Made by a program: the position numbers and the translations under genes. A model generated the notes under the pieces. That model saw only the letters and a program-made list of their open reading frames with translations, made no database searches and was not told where the DNA came from. This document shows positions 54,271-64,000 of a DNA stretch of 64,000 nt, piece by piece. Source of the DNA: Desulfotignum sp. (GTDB lineage: Bacteria > Desulfobacterota > Desulfobacteria > Desulfobacterales > Desulfobacteraceae); contig JAIPDL010000005.1 in the NCBI GenBank assembly GCA_021737695.1, forward strand, positions 38,586 through 102,585, in the 5' to 3' direction. The first letter of the stretch is position 1; each line of letters opens with the position of its first letter.

Positions 54271-56379
54271 ATGACGATGACACCTGAAAAACCCACATAC
54301 CAGGACCTTGAAAAACAGTTGGCCCAGGCCCAAAAAATTCTGGCAGCCCTTGAGCAGGATCAGATTGACGCTATTTTTGGAGATGACCGGTACATGCAGC
54401 TGCTCAGCCTGAAGCAAACCATTGATATGCTTTGCTGGAATGAGCGGAATTTCCACGCACTGGCTGATGCAAACCTCATCGGCATCGGATTTGGCGACAA
54501 CCACGGCAATGTCACATATATAAACGATGAGATGCTGCGCATGACCGGATACAGCCGGGCGGACGCAATTGCAGGACGGATCAACTGGGAGACATGCCTG
54601 ATACCTGAAAACCGCACTGAGGCGGCGGGGACATGGTCGGAACGTCTGGTGAACCAGGAGGTGGTATCGGTCCAGAAATGGGCGTTCCTGCGTCCGGACG
54701 GGGTACAAACACCGGTTTTGGGTGCCGCCTCCCGGATTTCATCCCCTGATGGACACCTTGTGATAATCGCCCTGGACCGCACGCAGATACGCCAGGCAGA
54801 AACCCGTTCGTGGAAAAGTGACCAGCGGCTGCGTATGGCTGCAGATTCCCTGAACATAGGCATCTTTGAATGGAATCTTACCAAAAATACGGCTTCCTGG
54901 GAAAATGATCATATGTACCAGATTTTCGGACGGTCCCGGAGACTGCCGCCGTTACGTTATTCAGATTTTCTGGAACAGGCCGTGGATTTTCAGGATCGAG
55001 ACGCGTTTGACCATGCATTTTCAAAGGCCCGGCATCCGGGGAATGTGTTTGCTTTTGACTGCCGCATTCACCGACCGGACACCAGCAACCTATCCTGGAT
55101 AGAGATCTCCGGCAAATTTTATCAGAACGATGCGGATCCATCGCTGTGCATGATCGGTATTGCACAGGATATTTCAGAGCAGAAAGCGTACGAAAAAACC
55201 ATAGAAAAAATCAATGACCAGCTGGAACAACGCGTCCGGGATCGCACAGCCAAAATCCAGCAGCAGACGGAGCGGATGCGGGTACTGGCCAACAAACTCG
55301 GGCAGGCGGAACAAAAAGAACGCAACCGCCTGGCCGCTGTGCTCCATGACCATATTCAGCCGCTGGTGGTGGGCGCACGCATGCACTTATGGGATATTCA
55401 TCGTAAAAACCATATTGACGATGCCCATCAAACCGCCCATAAAATTGAGGGTATTCTGGAAGAAACCCTGGCGGAACTGCGGTCTCTTACAGTGGATCTT
55501 TCTCCATCCGCCATATTGAACGATGGCCTGGCCGGGGGCGTAAACTGGCTGGTCACCTATATGAAAAAAAAGTTTAATTTTACCCTGATCCCCCGGGTGG
55601 CAGAACCCATTGATCCGATTTCGGAAAATATCTGTTTTCTGCTTTTCCAGTGTCTGAAAGAACTGCTTTTCAATGTGGTAAAACATTCAGGAGAAGACCA
55701 GGCAACGGTTTCCATCGAGCGGACACAAGATCAGAATATCCGAATAATTGTCTGGGACAACGGCAATGGATTTGAACCGGACACGTTTGAGGAAACCCAG
55801 AACAATACGGCCTCTCTGGGGCTGTTCAGTATCGAGGAACGGTTAAAAGATATCGGCGGCCGGATGAAGATTGCTTCCACACCCGGTCAGGGGACCACTG
55901 TTACTCTGACAGCCCCGGCCGGTGAAACCGATGAAGCCCCTCCCCCCGGACACCAACACCAACGGCGGGCGCATGACAAGCTTTCTGTGCCGGAACGTAA
56001 TCCGAAAGACAGTATCGGTATTCTCATTGTAGACGACCATAAACTGCTGCGCGAAGGACTGACCGGCCTGCTGCAGATGGAACCGGATTTTGAAATACTG
56101 GGAGAGGCGGCCGATGCAGACACGGCAATTGTGCTGGCGGAAAAACTGAAACCGGACGTGGTTATCATGGATGTGAATCTGGGAGAAAAAACCGGCATGG
56201 AAGCCACAGAGCAGATTCTGTCTAAAACGCCGCACATCAAGGTGGTCGCGCTTTCCATGCACAGCGACAAACGAGTCATCAATGCCATGTATCGTGCCGG
56301 TGCCTCTGTCTTTCTCAACAAGACGGTGCCCTCGGACACACTCATCGCCAGCGTGCGCAGATGCATATCTGATGGCTGA
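54271..56379 (+). CDS. Hybrid sensor kinase: PAS-PAS-HisKA_3-HATPase-receiver
   Basis: 702-aa signalling protein. After an N-terminal coil, two PAS domains (about 60-175 and 185-305), a HisKA_3 dimerisation helix with phospho-acceptor His in RLAAVLHDHIQ (about residue 358), a NarX/DesK-type ATPase domain (NVVKHSG, DNGNGF, GLFSIEERL), then a receiver domain of the NarL kind with phospho-acceptor Asp in VVIMDVNLG near 633. The receiver ends the protein without a LuxR DNA-binding domain, so output must go elsewhere. It has no membrane segment, so it is probably cytoplasmic. It lies 290 nt after the pump. Confidence 0.9.
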   Translation: MTMTPEKPTYQDLEKQLAQAQKILAALEQDQIDAIFGDDRYMQLLSLKQTIDMLCWNERNFHALADANLIGIGFGDNHGNVTYINDEMLRMTGYSRADAIAGRINWETCLIPENRTEAAGTWSERLVNQEVVSVQKWAFLRPDGVQTPVLGAASRISSPDGHLVIIALDRTQIRQAETRSWKSDQRLRMAADSLNIGIFEWNLTKNTASWENDHMYQIFGRSRRLPPLRYSDFLEQAVDFQDRDAFDHAFSKARHPGNVFAFDCRIHRPDTSNLSWIEISGKFYQNDADPSLCMIGIAQDISEQKAYEKTIEKINDQLEQRVRDRTAKIQQQTERMRVLANKLGQAEQKERNRLAAVLHDHIQPLVVGARMHLWDIHRKNHIDDAHQTAHKIEGILEETLAELRSLTVDLSPSAILNDGLAGGVNWLVTYMKKKFNFTLIPRVAEPIDPISENICFLLFQCLKELLFNVVKHSGEDQATVSIERTQDQNIRIIVWDNGNGFEPDTFEETQNNTASLGLFSIEERLKDIGGRMKIASTPGQGTTVTLTAPAGETDEAPPPGHQHQRRAHDKLSVPERNPKDSIGILIVDDHKLLREGLTGLLQMEPDFEILGEAADADTAIVLAEKLKPDVVIMDVNLGEKTGMEATEQILSKTPHIKVVALSMHSDKRVINAMYRAGASVFLNKTVPSDTLIASVRRCISDG

Positions 56380-56400
56380 TCTTTGTTTTTGCCCTGCCGG

Positions 56401-57291
56401 TTACCTGCGGTTTTGATCCAGGGCTTCAAATCCTGAAACAATATCCAGCAGTTCTTCTGTAATGGACATCTGGCGCAGCTGGTTGTACTGGCTTTCAAGA
56501 TCATCCATCAATTCTTCAATATTTTTCTGGGCCCCCTGCATGGCTGCCAGGCGTGCGGCATTTTCACTGGCCAGAGATTCCACAAAGCCCCTGAAGAGGG
56601 TGATAAACAGATATTCCTGGATCAGTCTGGATAACAGCTGATCCGTTTCCATGGTAAACATGGGCAAACTTGCAGAATCCCAGGTGCGATAGCGGTGCTG
56701 TTTCAGCCACCGGGCATCGATGGGCAGCAGGTGAACCGTATGGGGGGTGTATCCGGCAGCGGATTTTGGCCGGGCATAAAACAACAGCACATGGTCCACA
56801 TCTGTTTTGGCCTGCCAGGTGTCAATGGCCATTAAAATCTCTCCCACATGGGGGGTGATGGTATGCACGGAACCGGGCAGCTCCCTTATTTCATCGCAAT
56901 CGATGCCGGCATCTTCCACCAGTCCCCCTGCCCGCATGCCCACACATATCACGGGCATCTGCCCTGGATTTTGGTCGGATTGCTTCAGTTGGTTCAGGGC
57001 ATGGGATGTCACCTGTTCGTTGAGGGACCCGCACATGCCCTGGTCTGATCCAAATATGACGGCACCGGGTTTTTTTCTGGCAGAACGCCGGGTATACAGC
57101 CGGGTATCCGGATCATGGCCCAGCACGATACCCAGTGCCATATCAAGGGTGTGGGCATAATCCACCAGCGAGCGGGATGCGTCTTCATACTGACGGATAT
57201 TCACGGCTGCCAGCGACTTCATGGTCCGCACCACGGAATGCAGATCACCCGTACTGTCGATCCGGCGTTTAAGCTGTGCCAGGGTCTGCAT
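56401..57291 (-). CDS. atpG: N-ATPase gamma subunit
   Basis: 296-aa central-stalk subunit; N- and C-terminal helices with the conserved pattern [29 protein letters not shown] and [25 protein letters not shown]. It is divergent from standard AtpG, as expected for N-type enzymes. Last gene of the operon; its start overlaps atpA by 23 nt. Confidence 0.9.
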   Translation of the reverse strand: MQTLAQLKRRIDSTGDLHSVVRTMKSLAAVNIRQYEDASRSLVDYAHTLDMALGIVLGHDPDTRLYTRRSARKKPGAVIFGSDQGMCGSLNEQVTSHALNQLKQSDQNPGQMPVICVGMRAGGLVEDAGIDCDEIRELPGSVHTITPHVGEILMAIDTWQAKTDVDHVLLFYARPKSAAGYTPHTVHLLPIDARWLKQHRYRTWDSASLPMFTMETDQLLSRLIQEYLFITLFRGFVESLASENAARLAAMQGAQKNIEELMDDLESQYNQLRQMSITEELLDIVSGFEALDQNRR

Positions 57292-58828
57292 CAGCGGATT
57301 CTTTCGTGATTGATTTTACGGCGTTTTGCGCCGCCTGAACCAGGGTGTCAATGGCTTGTTCATCAATTTTCTTTCCTGCGGCAATCGTTTCCATCACGTC
57401 TTTGTGGTCGGTATTGGCAGCTTTTCGTATGGTTTTCTGGGCCTTGGATATATCCGCCAGTGCAATCTCATCCAATACCCCGTGGGTCAAAGCGATCAAC
57501 ACGGCAATCTGATCCGCTGCCGGCAGCGGGGAATACCGGTACTGCTTTAAAATTTCGCGTATCCTTCGCCCCCGGGACAGTTTTGTCCGGGTCGCGTCAT
57601 CCAGGCGGGCGCCAAACCGGGAAAAGGATTCCAGTTCTTCAAACTGGGAATAGGTCAGGCGCAGGTCTCCGGCAACGGTTCGGTAGGCCGTCAGCTGGGC
57701 TTTGCCCCCCACCCGGGATACGGATTTTCCCACATCCACGGCCGGCAGTATGCCTTCTCTGAAAAACAGTGGTGACAGATAAATCTGCCCGTCCGTGATG
57801 GAAATCAGGTTGGTGGGAATGTATGCGGAAATATTTTGTGCTTCCGTTTCAATGATGGGCAAAGCCGTCAAAGAGCCCCCGCCCTTGTCTGCAATCAGAT
57901 GCGTGGACCGTTCCAGGAGCCGGGCATGGATATAAAAAATATCACCGGGATAGGCTTCCCTGCCGGGCGGTCGGCGCAACAGCAGGGATAACTCGCGATA
58001 GGCCCGGGCATGGCGGGTGAGATCATCATAGACAATGAGGACATCTTTTCCCTGGTGCATGAAATGCTCGGCCATGGCCGTGGCCGTATAAGGGGCCATA
58101 AACTGCAGGCCCGGGGGATCTTCTTCCGTGGATACCACGGCAAACGAATAGGACATGGCATCATTTTGGGTAAGTTCGGCAATGACCTTGGCAAGGGCAG
58201 ATCCCCTTTTTCCGATACCGCAGTAGATGCAGATCACATCCTTTCCCTTCTGGTTGGCAATGGTGTCCAGGGCAATGGCGGTTTTTCCGGTCTGCCGGTC
58301 CCCCAGGATCAGTTCGCGCTGCCCTCTGCCGATGGGGATCAATGTATCGATGACGGTGATGCCAGTCTGCAAAGGGGTGCTGACCGGGGCACGGTCCATG
58401 ATTTCCGGGGCCGGCTGTTCCACGGGCCCAAGGGATGTCTGTGAAAGGGGTGCTTTGCCGTCAAGGGGTTTTCCCCTTGCATCCACCACCCGGCCGATGA
58501 GCGCGTCCCCCGTGGGAACGGACATGACCTTTTGGGTGCGGTTCACCTCTCCGCCGGCATGCAGGGTACCGGTTTCATCCAGCATGATGACCCCGATGAA
58601 GTCCATGTCCAGATCAAATGCCATGCCGTATGCATTTGGCTGGCACAGCAGCAGTTCCTCGGACTGGACCCCTTTGAGACCGGCAACTGTTATGATGCCC
58701 GAACTGATGGATTCAATGCGGCCGAAATCCCGCACATGCAGTTCAGGGTCCTGACTGTCCAGTATGTTGGCCATGGTGGATACAAAATCATCCATGGCAA
58801 GGTGTAATTCATTGTTTTTGCGGTTCAT
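57269..58828 (-). CDS. atpA: N-ATPase alpha subunit
   Basis: 519-aa non-catalytic hexamer subunit. Walker A GDRQTGKT, and the alpha-type motif [10 protein letters not shown] near the nucleotide site. I start at ATG 58828 ([10 protein letters not shown]), although the frame is open 63 nt upstream into atpF; a shorter start at MDDFVSTM is also possible. It overlaps atpF by 20 nt. Confidence 0.93.
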   Translation of the reverse strand: MNRKNNELHLAMDDFVSTMANILDSQDPELHVRDFGRIESISSGIITVAGLKGVQSEELLLCQPNAYGMAFDLDMDFIGVIMLDETGTLHAGGEVNRTQKVMSVPTGDALIGRVVDARGKPLDGKAPLSQTSLGPVEQPAPEIMDRAPVSTPLQTGITVIDTLIPIGRGQRELILGDRQTGKTAIALDTIANQKGKDVICIYCGIGKRGSALAKVIAELTQNDAMSYSFAVVSTEEDPPGLQFMAPYTATAMAEHFMHQGKDVLIVYDDLTRHARAYRELSLLLRRPPGREAYPGDIFYIHARLLERSTHLIADKGGGSLTALPIIETEAQNISAYIPTNLISITDGQIYLSPLFFREGILPAVDVGKSVSRVGGKAQLTAYRTVAGDLRLTYSQFEELESFSRFGARLDDATRTKLSRGRRIREILKQYRYSPLPAADQIAVLIALTHGVLDEIALADISKAQKTIRKAANTDHKDVMETIAAGKKIDEQAIDTLVQAAQNAVKSITKESADADPGTA

Positions 58829-59570
58829 GATCTTTGCTTTCAATGGCCTGGTTGATCTGTTTTTCCAAGGTACTGACATAGTCGTGGGCATGCCAGGTCA
58901 TTTTTTTGCCGCCGGCGGCAAACGCAATTCCGAACACCAGTTCCGGTCTGACATCAAATGCAATATTTTCCACATCCGGAAGCTTTTGTGATACGGCTTT
59001 TTGAATTGATTTCTGCTGGCTTTCGGACAAATCAAATCCCGTGCTCACCCGGGGCTGTGTTTTCACTTCCCGGGGCAGATCTTCCTTGTCCAGTTCTTCA
59101 AACCGGGACAAAAATTTTTTCACGGCCTGGTCCTGGGCCCGGGTATCTGCCAGATGGGACAGGGTTTTTTCCACCGTATCAAAAATAAGGCGGGCCGCCT
59201 GTTTTTTAAACCGGTCAAAAAAAGAGGCTTTTTCCTGTTCCAGTGCATTCTGCCACTTGTTTTTCAAGCCGTCCACTTCCTCCCGGGCCTGTTTAATCAA
59301 CGATTCCCGCCGCTCTTTGGCGTCTTTGTCTGCCTGTTTCAACCGGGCATCCCACTCATCTTCCAGGGATTGTGTCTTTTTTTCAAAGCTCTCCCGGGCT
59401 TCTTTGGCTTTGGCTTCCTGTTCTTCTGCTGTGTCAAAGCGCTCTTTGATATTTTTTTCCCGCTGGTCCATGGCCTGCTTGATCCGGTCAAACAAAAATA
59501 TCTTCAACAAAACCAGCAGGATCAGAAAATTCACGACCTGGGCCCCCACTGTAAACCAGTCAATCAACAT
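58809..59570 (-). CDS. atpF: N-ATPase b subunit with delta-like C-terminal domain
   Basis: 253-aa stator subunit. A membrane helix ([16 protein letters not shown]) and long charged coiled coil are followed, from about residue 180, by a segment resembling the delta/OSCP C-terminal domain ([19 protein letters not shown]). No separate delta gene exists in the operon, which is typical for N-ATPases. AGAGGG precedes the ATG. Confidence 0.92.
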   Translation of the reverse strand: MLIDWFTVGAQVVNFLILLVLLKIFLFDRIKQAMDQREKNIKERFDTAEEQEAKAKEARESFEKKTQSLEDEWDARLKQADKDAKERRESLIKQAREEVDGLKNKWQNALEQEKASFFDRFKKQAARLIFDTVEKTLSHLADTRAQDQAVKKFLSRFEELDKEDLPREVKTQPRVSTGFDLSESQQKSIQKAVSQKLPDVENIAFDVRPELVFGIAFAAGGKKMTWHAHDYVSTLEKQINQAIESKDHEPQKQ

Positions 59571-59580
59571 GATATCCCTC

Positions 59581-59856
59581 TCAATTGGCTGCTGAAATCA
59601 CATAATCCCAGAACGGGTTGGCAAACAACAGGATCATGGACACCACAAAACAGTATATGGCGGTTGATTCGATCATTGCCAGTCCCACAAAAAGGGTGCG
59701 GGTGATGGTGTTTTTTTCATCGGGCTGCTGGGCAATGGAACTCAAGGCGCTTGCCACGGCCCGGCCTTCACCGATGGCCGGCCCGATGGCCCCCACGGCA
59801 ATGGTAAGACCGGCTGTGATCACAGATGCCATACCGATAAAACTGATACTGCTCAT
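59581..59856 (-). CDS. atpE: N-ATPase c subunit (sodium-type ring)
   Basis: 91-aa two-helix proteolipid. Helix 1 carries E30 in GPAIGEGRAV, helix 2 carries E63-S64-T65 and Y68 in MIESTAIY. EST...Y is the sodium-binding signature; the extra Glu in helix 1 is the second carboxylate found in N-type c subunits, replacing the Gln of Ilyobacter. AAAGGAG precedes the ATG. Only one copy is present. Confidence 0.96.
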   Translation of the reverse strand: MSSISFIGMASVITAGLTIAVGAIGPAIGEGRAVASALSSIAQQPDEKNTITRTLFVGLAMIESTAIYCFVVSMILLFANPFWDYVISAAN

Positions 59857-59869
59857 ATCATCATCTCCT

Positions 59870-60598
59870 TTACTGGTTGTCGTCTTTTTTTGTATCTGTT
59901 TTTATATCTGAATGTTCCTGGATCTGGGTGGCGGATGCAATATACACCATGGCCAGAACGGCAAAAATATAGGCCTGAATCAGTCCGGTCAAAAGTCCGA
60001 GCAATTGCAAAATCACCGGAAAAACAAAGGGAATGATGGCCAGAAGAATGGCCACAATCTTTGAACCGCTCATGATATTGCCGAAAAGCCTGACGGCCAG
60101 AGCCAGGGTCCGGGACAATTCCCCCATGATATTGAAGGGCAGCATGAATACCGTGGGCTGAATATACTGTTTAAGATACCTGCCCAGGCCCTTTTGGGCA
60201 ATGCCGAACAGGGGCACGGAAATAAACACGCAGATGGCCAGGGCCGCCGTGGTGGAAAGCGATGCCGTGGGCGATTCATACCCCGGTACCACGGTGAGCA
60301 GGTTGCAGGCGGCAATAAAAACAAACAGCGTGCCGATAAACGGCATATATCTGGTTGCTTTCTGCCGGCTGATTTCACTGATCTGGTCCTGGATACCGGT
60401 CACCAGAATTTCCAGTATGTTCTGCCAGGCACTGATTTTTGGCTCTGTGGACAGACGTCTGGTGACCAGCCAGGATCCGATTACCAGCAAAACCATGACC
60501 GCCCAGGTAAATACAATGGTCAGGTTGAGTGTGATAAAATGGTATTGAAAAAACACCACCTGGTCCGGGCTGATCTGCTTGATATCCATAAAATTCAT
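59870..60598 (-). CDS. atpB: N-ATPase a subunit
   Basis: 242-aa membrane subunit with five to six helices and the essential arginine in LALAVRLFGNIMSG. It forms the ion half-channels against the c-ring. It overlaps atpR by 4 nt (ATGA). Confidence 0.94.
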   Translation of the reverse strand: MNFMDIKQISPDQVVFFQYHFITLNLTIVFTWAVMVLLVIGSWLVTRRLSTEPKISAWQNILEILVTGIQDQISEISRQKATRYMPFIGTLFVFIAACNLLTVVPGYESPTASLSTTAALAICVFISVPLFGIAQKGLGRYLKQYIQPTVFMLPFNIMGELSRTLALAVRLFGNIMSGSKIVAILLAIIPFVFPVILQLLGLLTGLIQAYIFAVLAMVYIASATQIQEHSDIKTDTKKDDNQ

Positions 60599-60906
60599 AT
60601 CGGCGATCCTTTTTCCCGAAACACAGCCAACGGCTGCATTTTACCGATAAATATTTTGCGCATGATCCATATCCCGGCAAGACAGGCCGTCATGCCAATC
60701 CATTCACCATTTCCCGCAAAATAGACCCCGGCCAGGGTAACCAAAGATCGGAAAAGAAAACTTGCCACAAAAACAAGGCCGTAATGCCTTGTGCCGGCAA
60801 ACCGCTTCAGGGTCAGCCACAGACCGCCAAAATGAAAATATCCGATCCCCAGGCCGACGGCCAGACAAAAACCAATTTTTTGCAGATCATGCACTGTCAT
60901 TTGCAT
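60595..60906 (-). CDS. atpR: N-ATPase AtpR membrane protein
   Basis: 103-aa small membrane protein with three hydrophobic segments, diagnostic of N-ATPase operons. The conserved arginine in FLFRSLVTLAGVYF has been proposed to meet the extra carboxylate of the c subunits during assembly. I start it at ATG 60906, right after the atpQ stop (TAA-A-ATG) with AAAGGA; the frame is open 45 nt further upstream. Confidence 0.85.
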   Translation of the reverse strand: MQMTVHDLQKIGFCLAVGLGIGYFHFGGLWLTLKRFAGTRHYGLVFVASFLFRSLVTLAGVYFAGNGEWIGMTACLAGIWIMRKIFIGKMQPLAVFREKGSPI

Positions 60907-60907
60907 T

Positions 60908-61196
60908 TTAATCCTTTTTTCTGCTTTCCCTTTTGATCCAGTACCACGCATTCCAGCACCCCACCCCCACGCCGGTCAACAGCAGGGTCAATGTCCAGGA
61001 TGGCCGGCCGGGCCAGGTTTTGTCCAGCCACAGCCCCAGAAACGTACCCAGGATTGTGGGAATGGCCACAGACCATCCCACCAGCCCGAACATGCCCAGG
61101 CCGAACCAGACGGGGTGATCCGCATTTTTGCGGGCAGCCAGTTTGCGTGCCTGCTTTGTTTCAATGGTTTTTGAAAATTTTTTGTCTTCCGGCGTA

Positions 61197-61204
<8 letters not shown>
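60908..61204 (-). CDS. atpQ: N-ATPase AtpQ (AtpI-like) membrane protein
   Basis: 98-aa protein with two hydrophobic helices (GLGMFGLVGWSVAIPTILGT and LTLLLTGVGVGCWNAWYWI), an AtpI-like assembly factor specific to N-ATPase operons. ATG 61204 overlaps the atpC stop in ATGGCTGA; the upstream in-frame Met lies inside atpC and is unlikely. Confidence 0.85.
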
Positions 61205-62980
<1,776 letters not shown>

Positions 62981-63109
62981 TCAGCACCTTTTCTCCGGAA
63001 TGCCGACAAATGTGGAGGGAATATCTTTCATTTTTACCGTATAGGTATTCCCGCTTTGCCGGTTCATAGTGATGAGCTGATGAATCTGGTCTTTTGGTTG
63101 TGCTGCCAT
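62981..63109 (-). CDS. Small open frame ahead of the N-ATPase operon (42 codons)
   Basis: ATG at 63107-63109 with AAGGA 7 nt upstream; the product starts MAAQPKDQIHQLITMNRQSG and ends GIPEKRC, with no membrane segment. Its TGA is 6 nt before the atpD ATG, so ribosomes ending here could start atpD, whose own Shine-Dalgarno (AGGTG) is distant. No known family recognised. It is either a real small protein or a coupling leader. Confidence 0.5.
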   Translation of the reverse strand: MAAQPKDQIHQLITMNRQSGNTYTVKMKDIPSTFVGIPEKRC

Positions 63110-63250
63110 GGCACCATCCTTCATGTTTTGTTAGATTACTTTGTTAAGCAAAAACAATATCGTGTACACCCCTGAGAAACAATACATGGATTCATGTAAT
63201 ATGACCGCTCGAAACATGTACACAGCCAGTACCATCCCCATGATATTCGC

Positions 63251-63280
63251 TTGACACATATATACAAAATATTGTATATA
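63251..63280 (+). promoter_or_regulatory. Promoter of the XRE gene
   Basis: TTGACA (63251-63256), 17-18-nt spacer, GTATAT or TATATA (63274-63280). The predicted transcript start is at or within a few bases of the ATG (63288), and no Shine-Dalgarno is seen, so the mRNA may be leaderless. Confidence 0.6.
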
Positions 63281-63281
63281 T
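63258..63281. promoter_or_regulatory. Operator palindrome over the XRE promoter
   Basis: Perfect inverted repeat ATATATACAA (63258-63267), 4-nt centre, TTGTATATAT (63272-63281), covering the spacer and -10. Its placement implies repression by the encoded HTH protein. Confidence 0.65.
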
Positions 63282-63287
63282 CCTGTC

Positions 63288-63566
63288 ATGACCCAATCAC
63301 ATCAAAACGTATTTGCGGCCCTGGAAGATGATTCCGCCAATGCAAAAAATCTGTTTATCCGAAGCCGGCTGATGCTGGAGATCCGCAAATACATCCAGGA
63401 AAACAAGATGACCCAGAAAGAAGCCAGCCTGAAAATGGGCGTCACTCAGCCCAGAATCAGCGACCTGATGCGGGGAAAAATCGATCTGTTCACCATTGAC
63501 ATGCTTGTGTCAATGCTGGAGAAGATCGGGATCGATGTTGAAGTGTCGCTGAGCAGAGCGGCATGA
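63288..63566 (+). CDS. XRE-family HTH protein (HigA-type antitoxin-like)
   Basis: 92-aa protein with a helix-turn-helix (MTQKEASLKMGVTQPRISDLMRGK, residues about 41-64) and a C-terminal strand pair (IDVEVSLSRAA), the layout of HigA/HTH_37 antitoxins that usually follow a RelE/HigB-like toxin gene. No toxin gene is visible on either side, so it seems to be an orphan. Likely self-regulated through the palindrome over its promoter. Confidence 0.85.
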   Translation: MTQSHQNVFAALEDDSANAKNLFIRSRLMLEIRKYIQENKMTQKEASLKMGVTQPRISDLMRGKIDLFTIDMLVSMLEKIGIDVEVSLSRAA

Positions 63567-63831
63567 TCCTCATTTAAAAAAATTGTCTTGATAACCATCC
63601 CCGGCCAGGGGGTCAAAATCAGGTCATCCGGCTTTGACAATTAGAGAAGGATATGGGCGATCAACTGGGCGAAAGTAAAACCTCGGGATAACCTGAAGTT
63701 CGAACGTAAATCGCTATTCAGGGAATTTGCCAATACTGGCATTTTCCCTAAATGGTAACGAATCGTTTCTTATTTGACCTGCACAAATTTTGAAATGGTG
63801 CGGCTGGAATGGAATAAAAAAGTCTTTGGTT

Positions 63832-64000
63832 TTAACCGTCTGAGTTAACTGCTTTGTTCAGCCGTTGTTTATCAATAAGGCTGCCGTGAACGTAGCGATG
63901 AAGGATACTTGTCATTAGTGTTTGATATGGAATGCCATTTTCAGCTGCAAGCGCCTGGATCTCTTCCAGGACTTTTGATGAAATCCTGATATTGACTCTT
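63832..64000 (-). CDS. Ribbon-helix-helix antitoxin-like protein, C-terminal part
   Basis: Partial gene running off the right edge; 55 codons seen, ending at TAA 63832-63834. The visible part RVNIRISSKVLEEIQALAA, ENGIPYQTLMTSILHRYV matches CopG/BrnA-like antitoxins: a DNA-binding strand followed by two helices. A toxin gene, if any, would be upstream (beyond the window). The 265 nt between this and the XRE gene hold only an ATG-less open frame (see findings). Confidence 0.75.
   Translation of the reverse strand, partial: RVNIRISSKVLEEIQALAAENGIPYQTLMTSILHRYVHGSLIDKQRLNKAVNSDG

Overview
The window looks like chromosome of an anaerobic, Gram-negative, sulfate-reducing deltaproteobacterium, most likely Desulfobacterales (a Desulfotignum- or Desulfobacter-like organism). 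This is inferred from the mix of Tol-Pal and LptD envelope genes, multihaem cytochrome c, Tat-exported iron-sulfur protein, rubredoxin, cytochrome bd, many sigma-54 signals and a sodium-type N-ATPase. No phage, insertion sequence, integrase or CRISPR array is visible.

Layout. 1-7490 (minus): one tight operon tolQ-tolR-tolA-tolB-pal-cpoB-ruvC-ruvA-ruvB followed by an L,D-transpeptidase cut by the window edge. 7600-13020 (mostly minus): groES-groEL, an FmdB zinc-ribbon protein, an orphan HExxH protein, a 31-codon bS22/AURKAIP1-like ribosomal-type protein (plus strand) and hflK-hflC. 13238-17460 (plus): dciA-like gene, trmN6, tRNA-Ser(GGA), dnaX, ybaB, recR and a YkgJ-type cysteine-cluster protein. 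17500-23510: HD hydrolase, EamA transporter, DDAH-type hydrolase, a 2[4Fe-4S] ferredoxin, then a coupled pair: a cysteine synthase fused to a cysteinyl-tRNA synthetase-like half, plus an unknown 319-residue protein. 23600-35400 (plus): lptD, a NusG paralogue, HU/IHF, holB, ricT-like gene, metG, a small penicillin-binding transpeptidase and a 1235-residue GlmS-like protein.

35400-46022 is a redox island. A sigma-54 activator with a cysteine-rich PAS domain sits between two operons. To its left is a thioredoxin / Tat Fe-S / cytochrome b operon (minus). To its right are a triple rhodanese, a cytochrome-like protein with a broken haem motif, an octahaem tetrathionate-reductase-family cytochrome and a cytochrome b (plus). 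Clear -24/-12 promoters lie in front of both operons and a third in front of cydAB-rubredoxin. Two perfect inverted repeats with equal 7-nt spacers lie upstream of the rhodanese promoter. I read this as an undescribed sigma-54-controlled module for respiration or detoxification of sulfur compounds, with a sigma-54-dependent cytochrome bd next to it.

46186-56380: gpmI (minus), then a TolC-MFP-RND efflux set and a hybrid histidine kinase-receiver protein. 56401-63109 (minus): a complete N-type ATPase operon, atpDCQRBEFAG, with sodium-type c-ring residues, a b/delta-like fusion subunit and a 42-codon open frame ahead of atpD. 63250-64000: an orphan XRE antitoxin-like gene with an operator over its promoter, and a ribbon-helix-helix gene cut by the window end.

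The most unusual items are the CysK/CysRS-like fusion that keeps all four zinc ligands but has lost HIGH and KMSKS, the GlmS-like giant whose nucleophile cysteine is internal, and the sigma-54 redox island.
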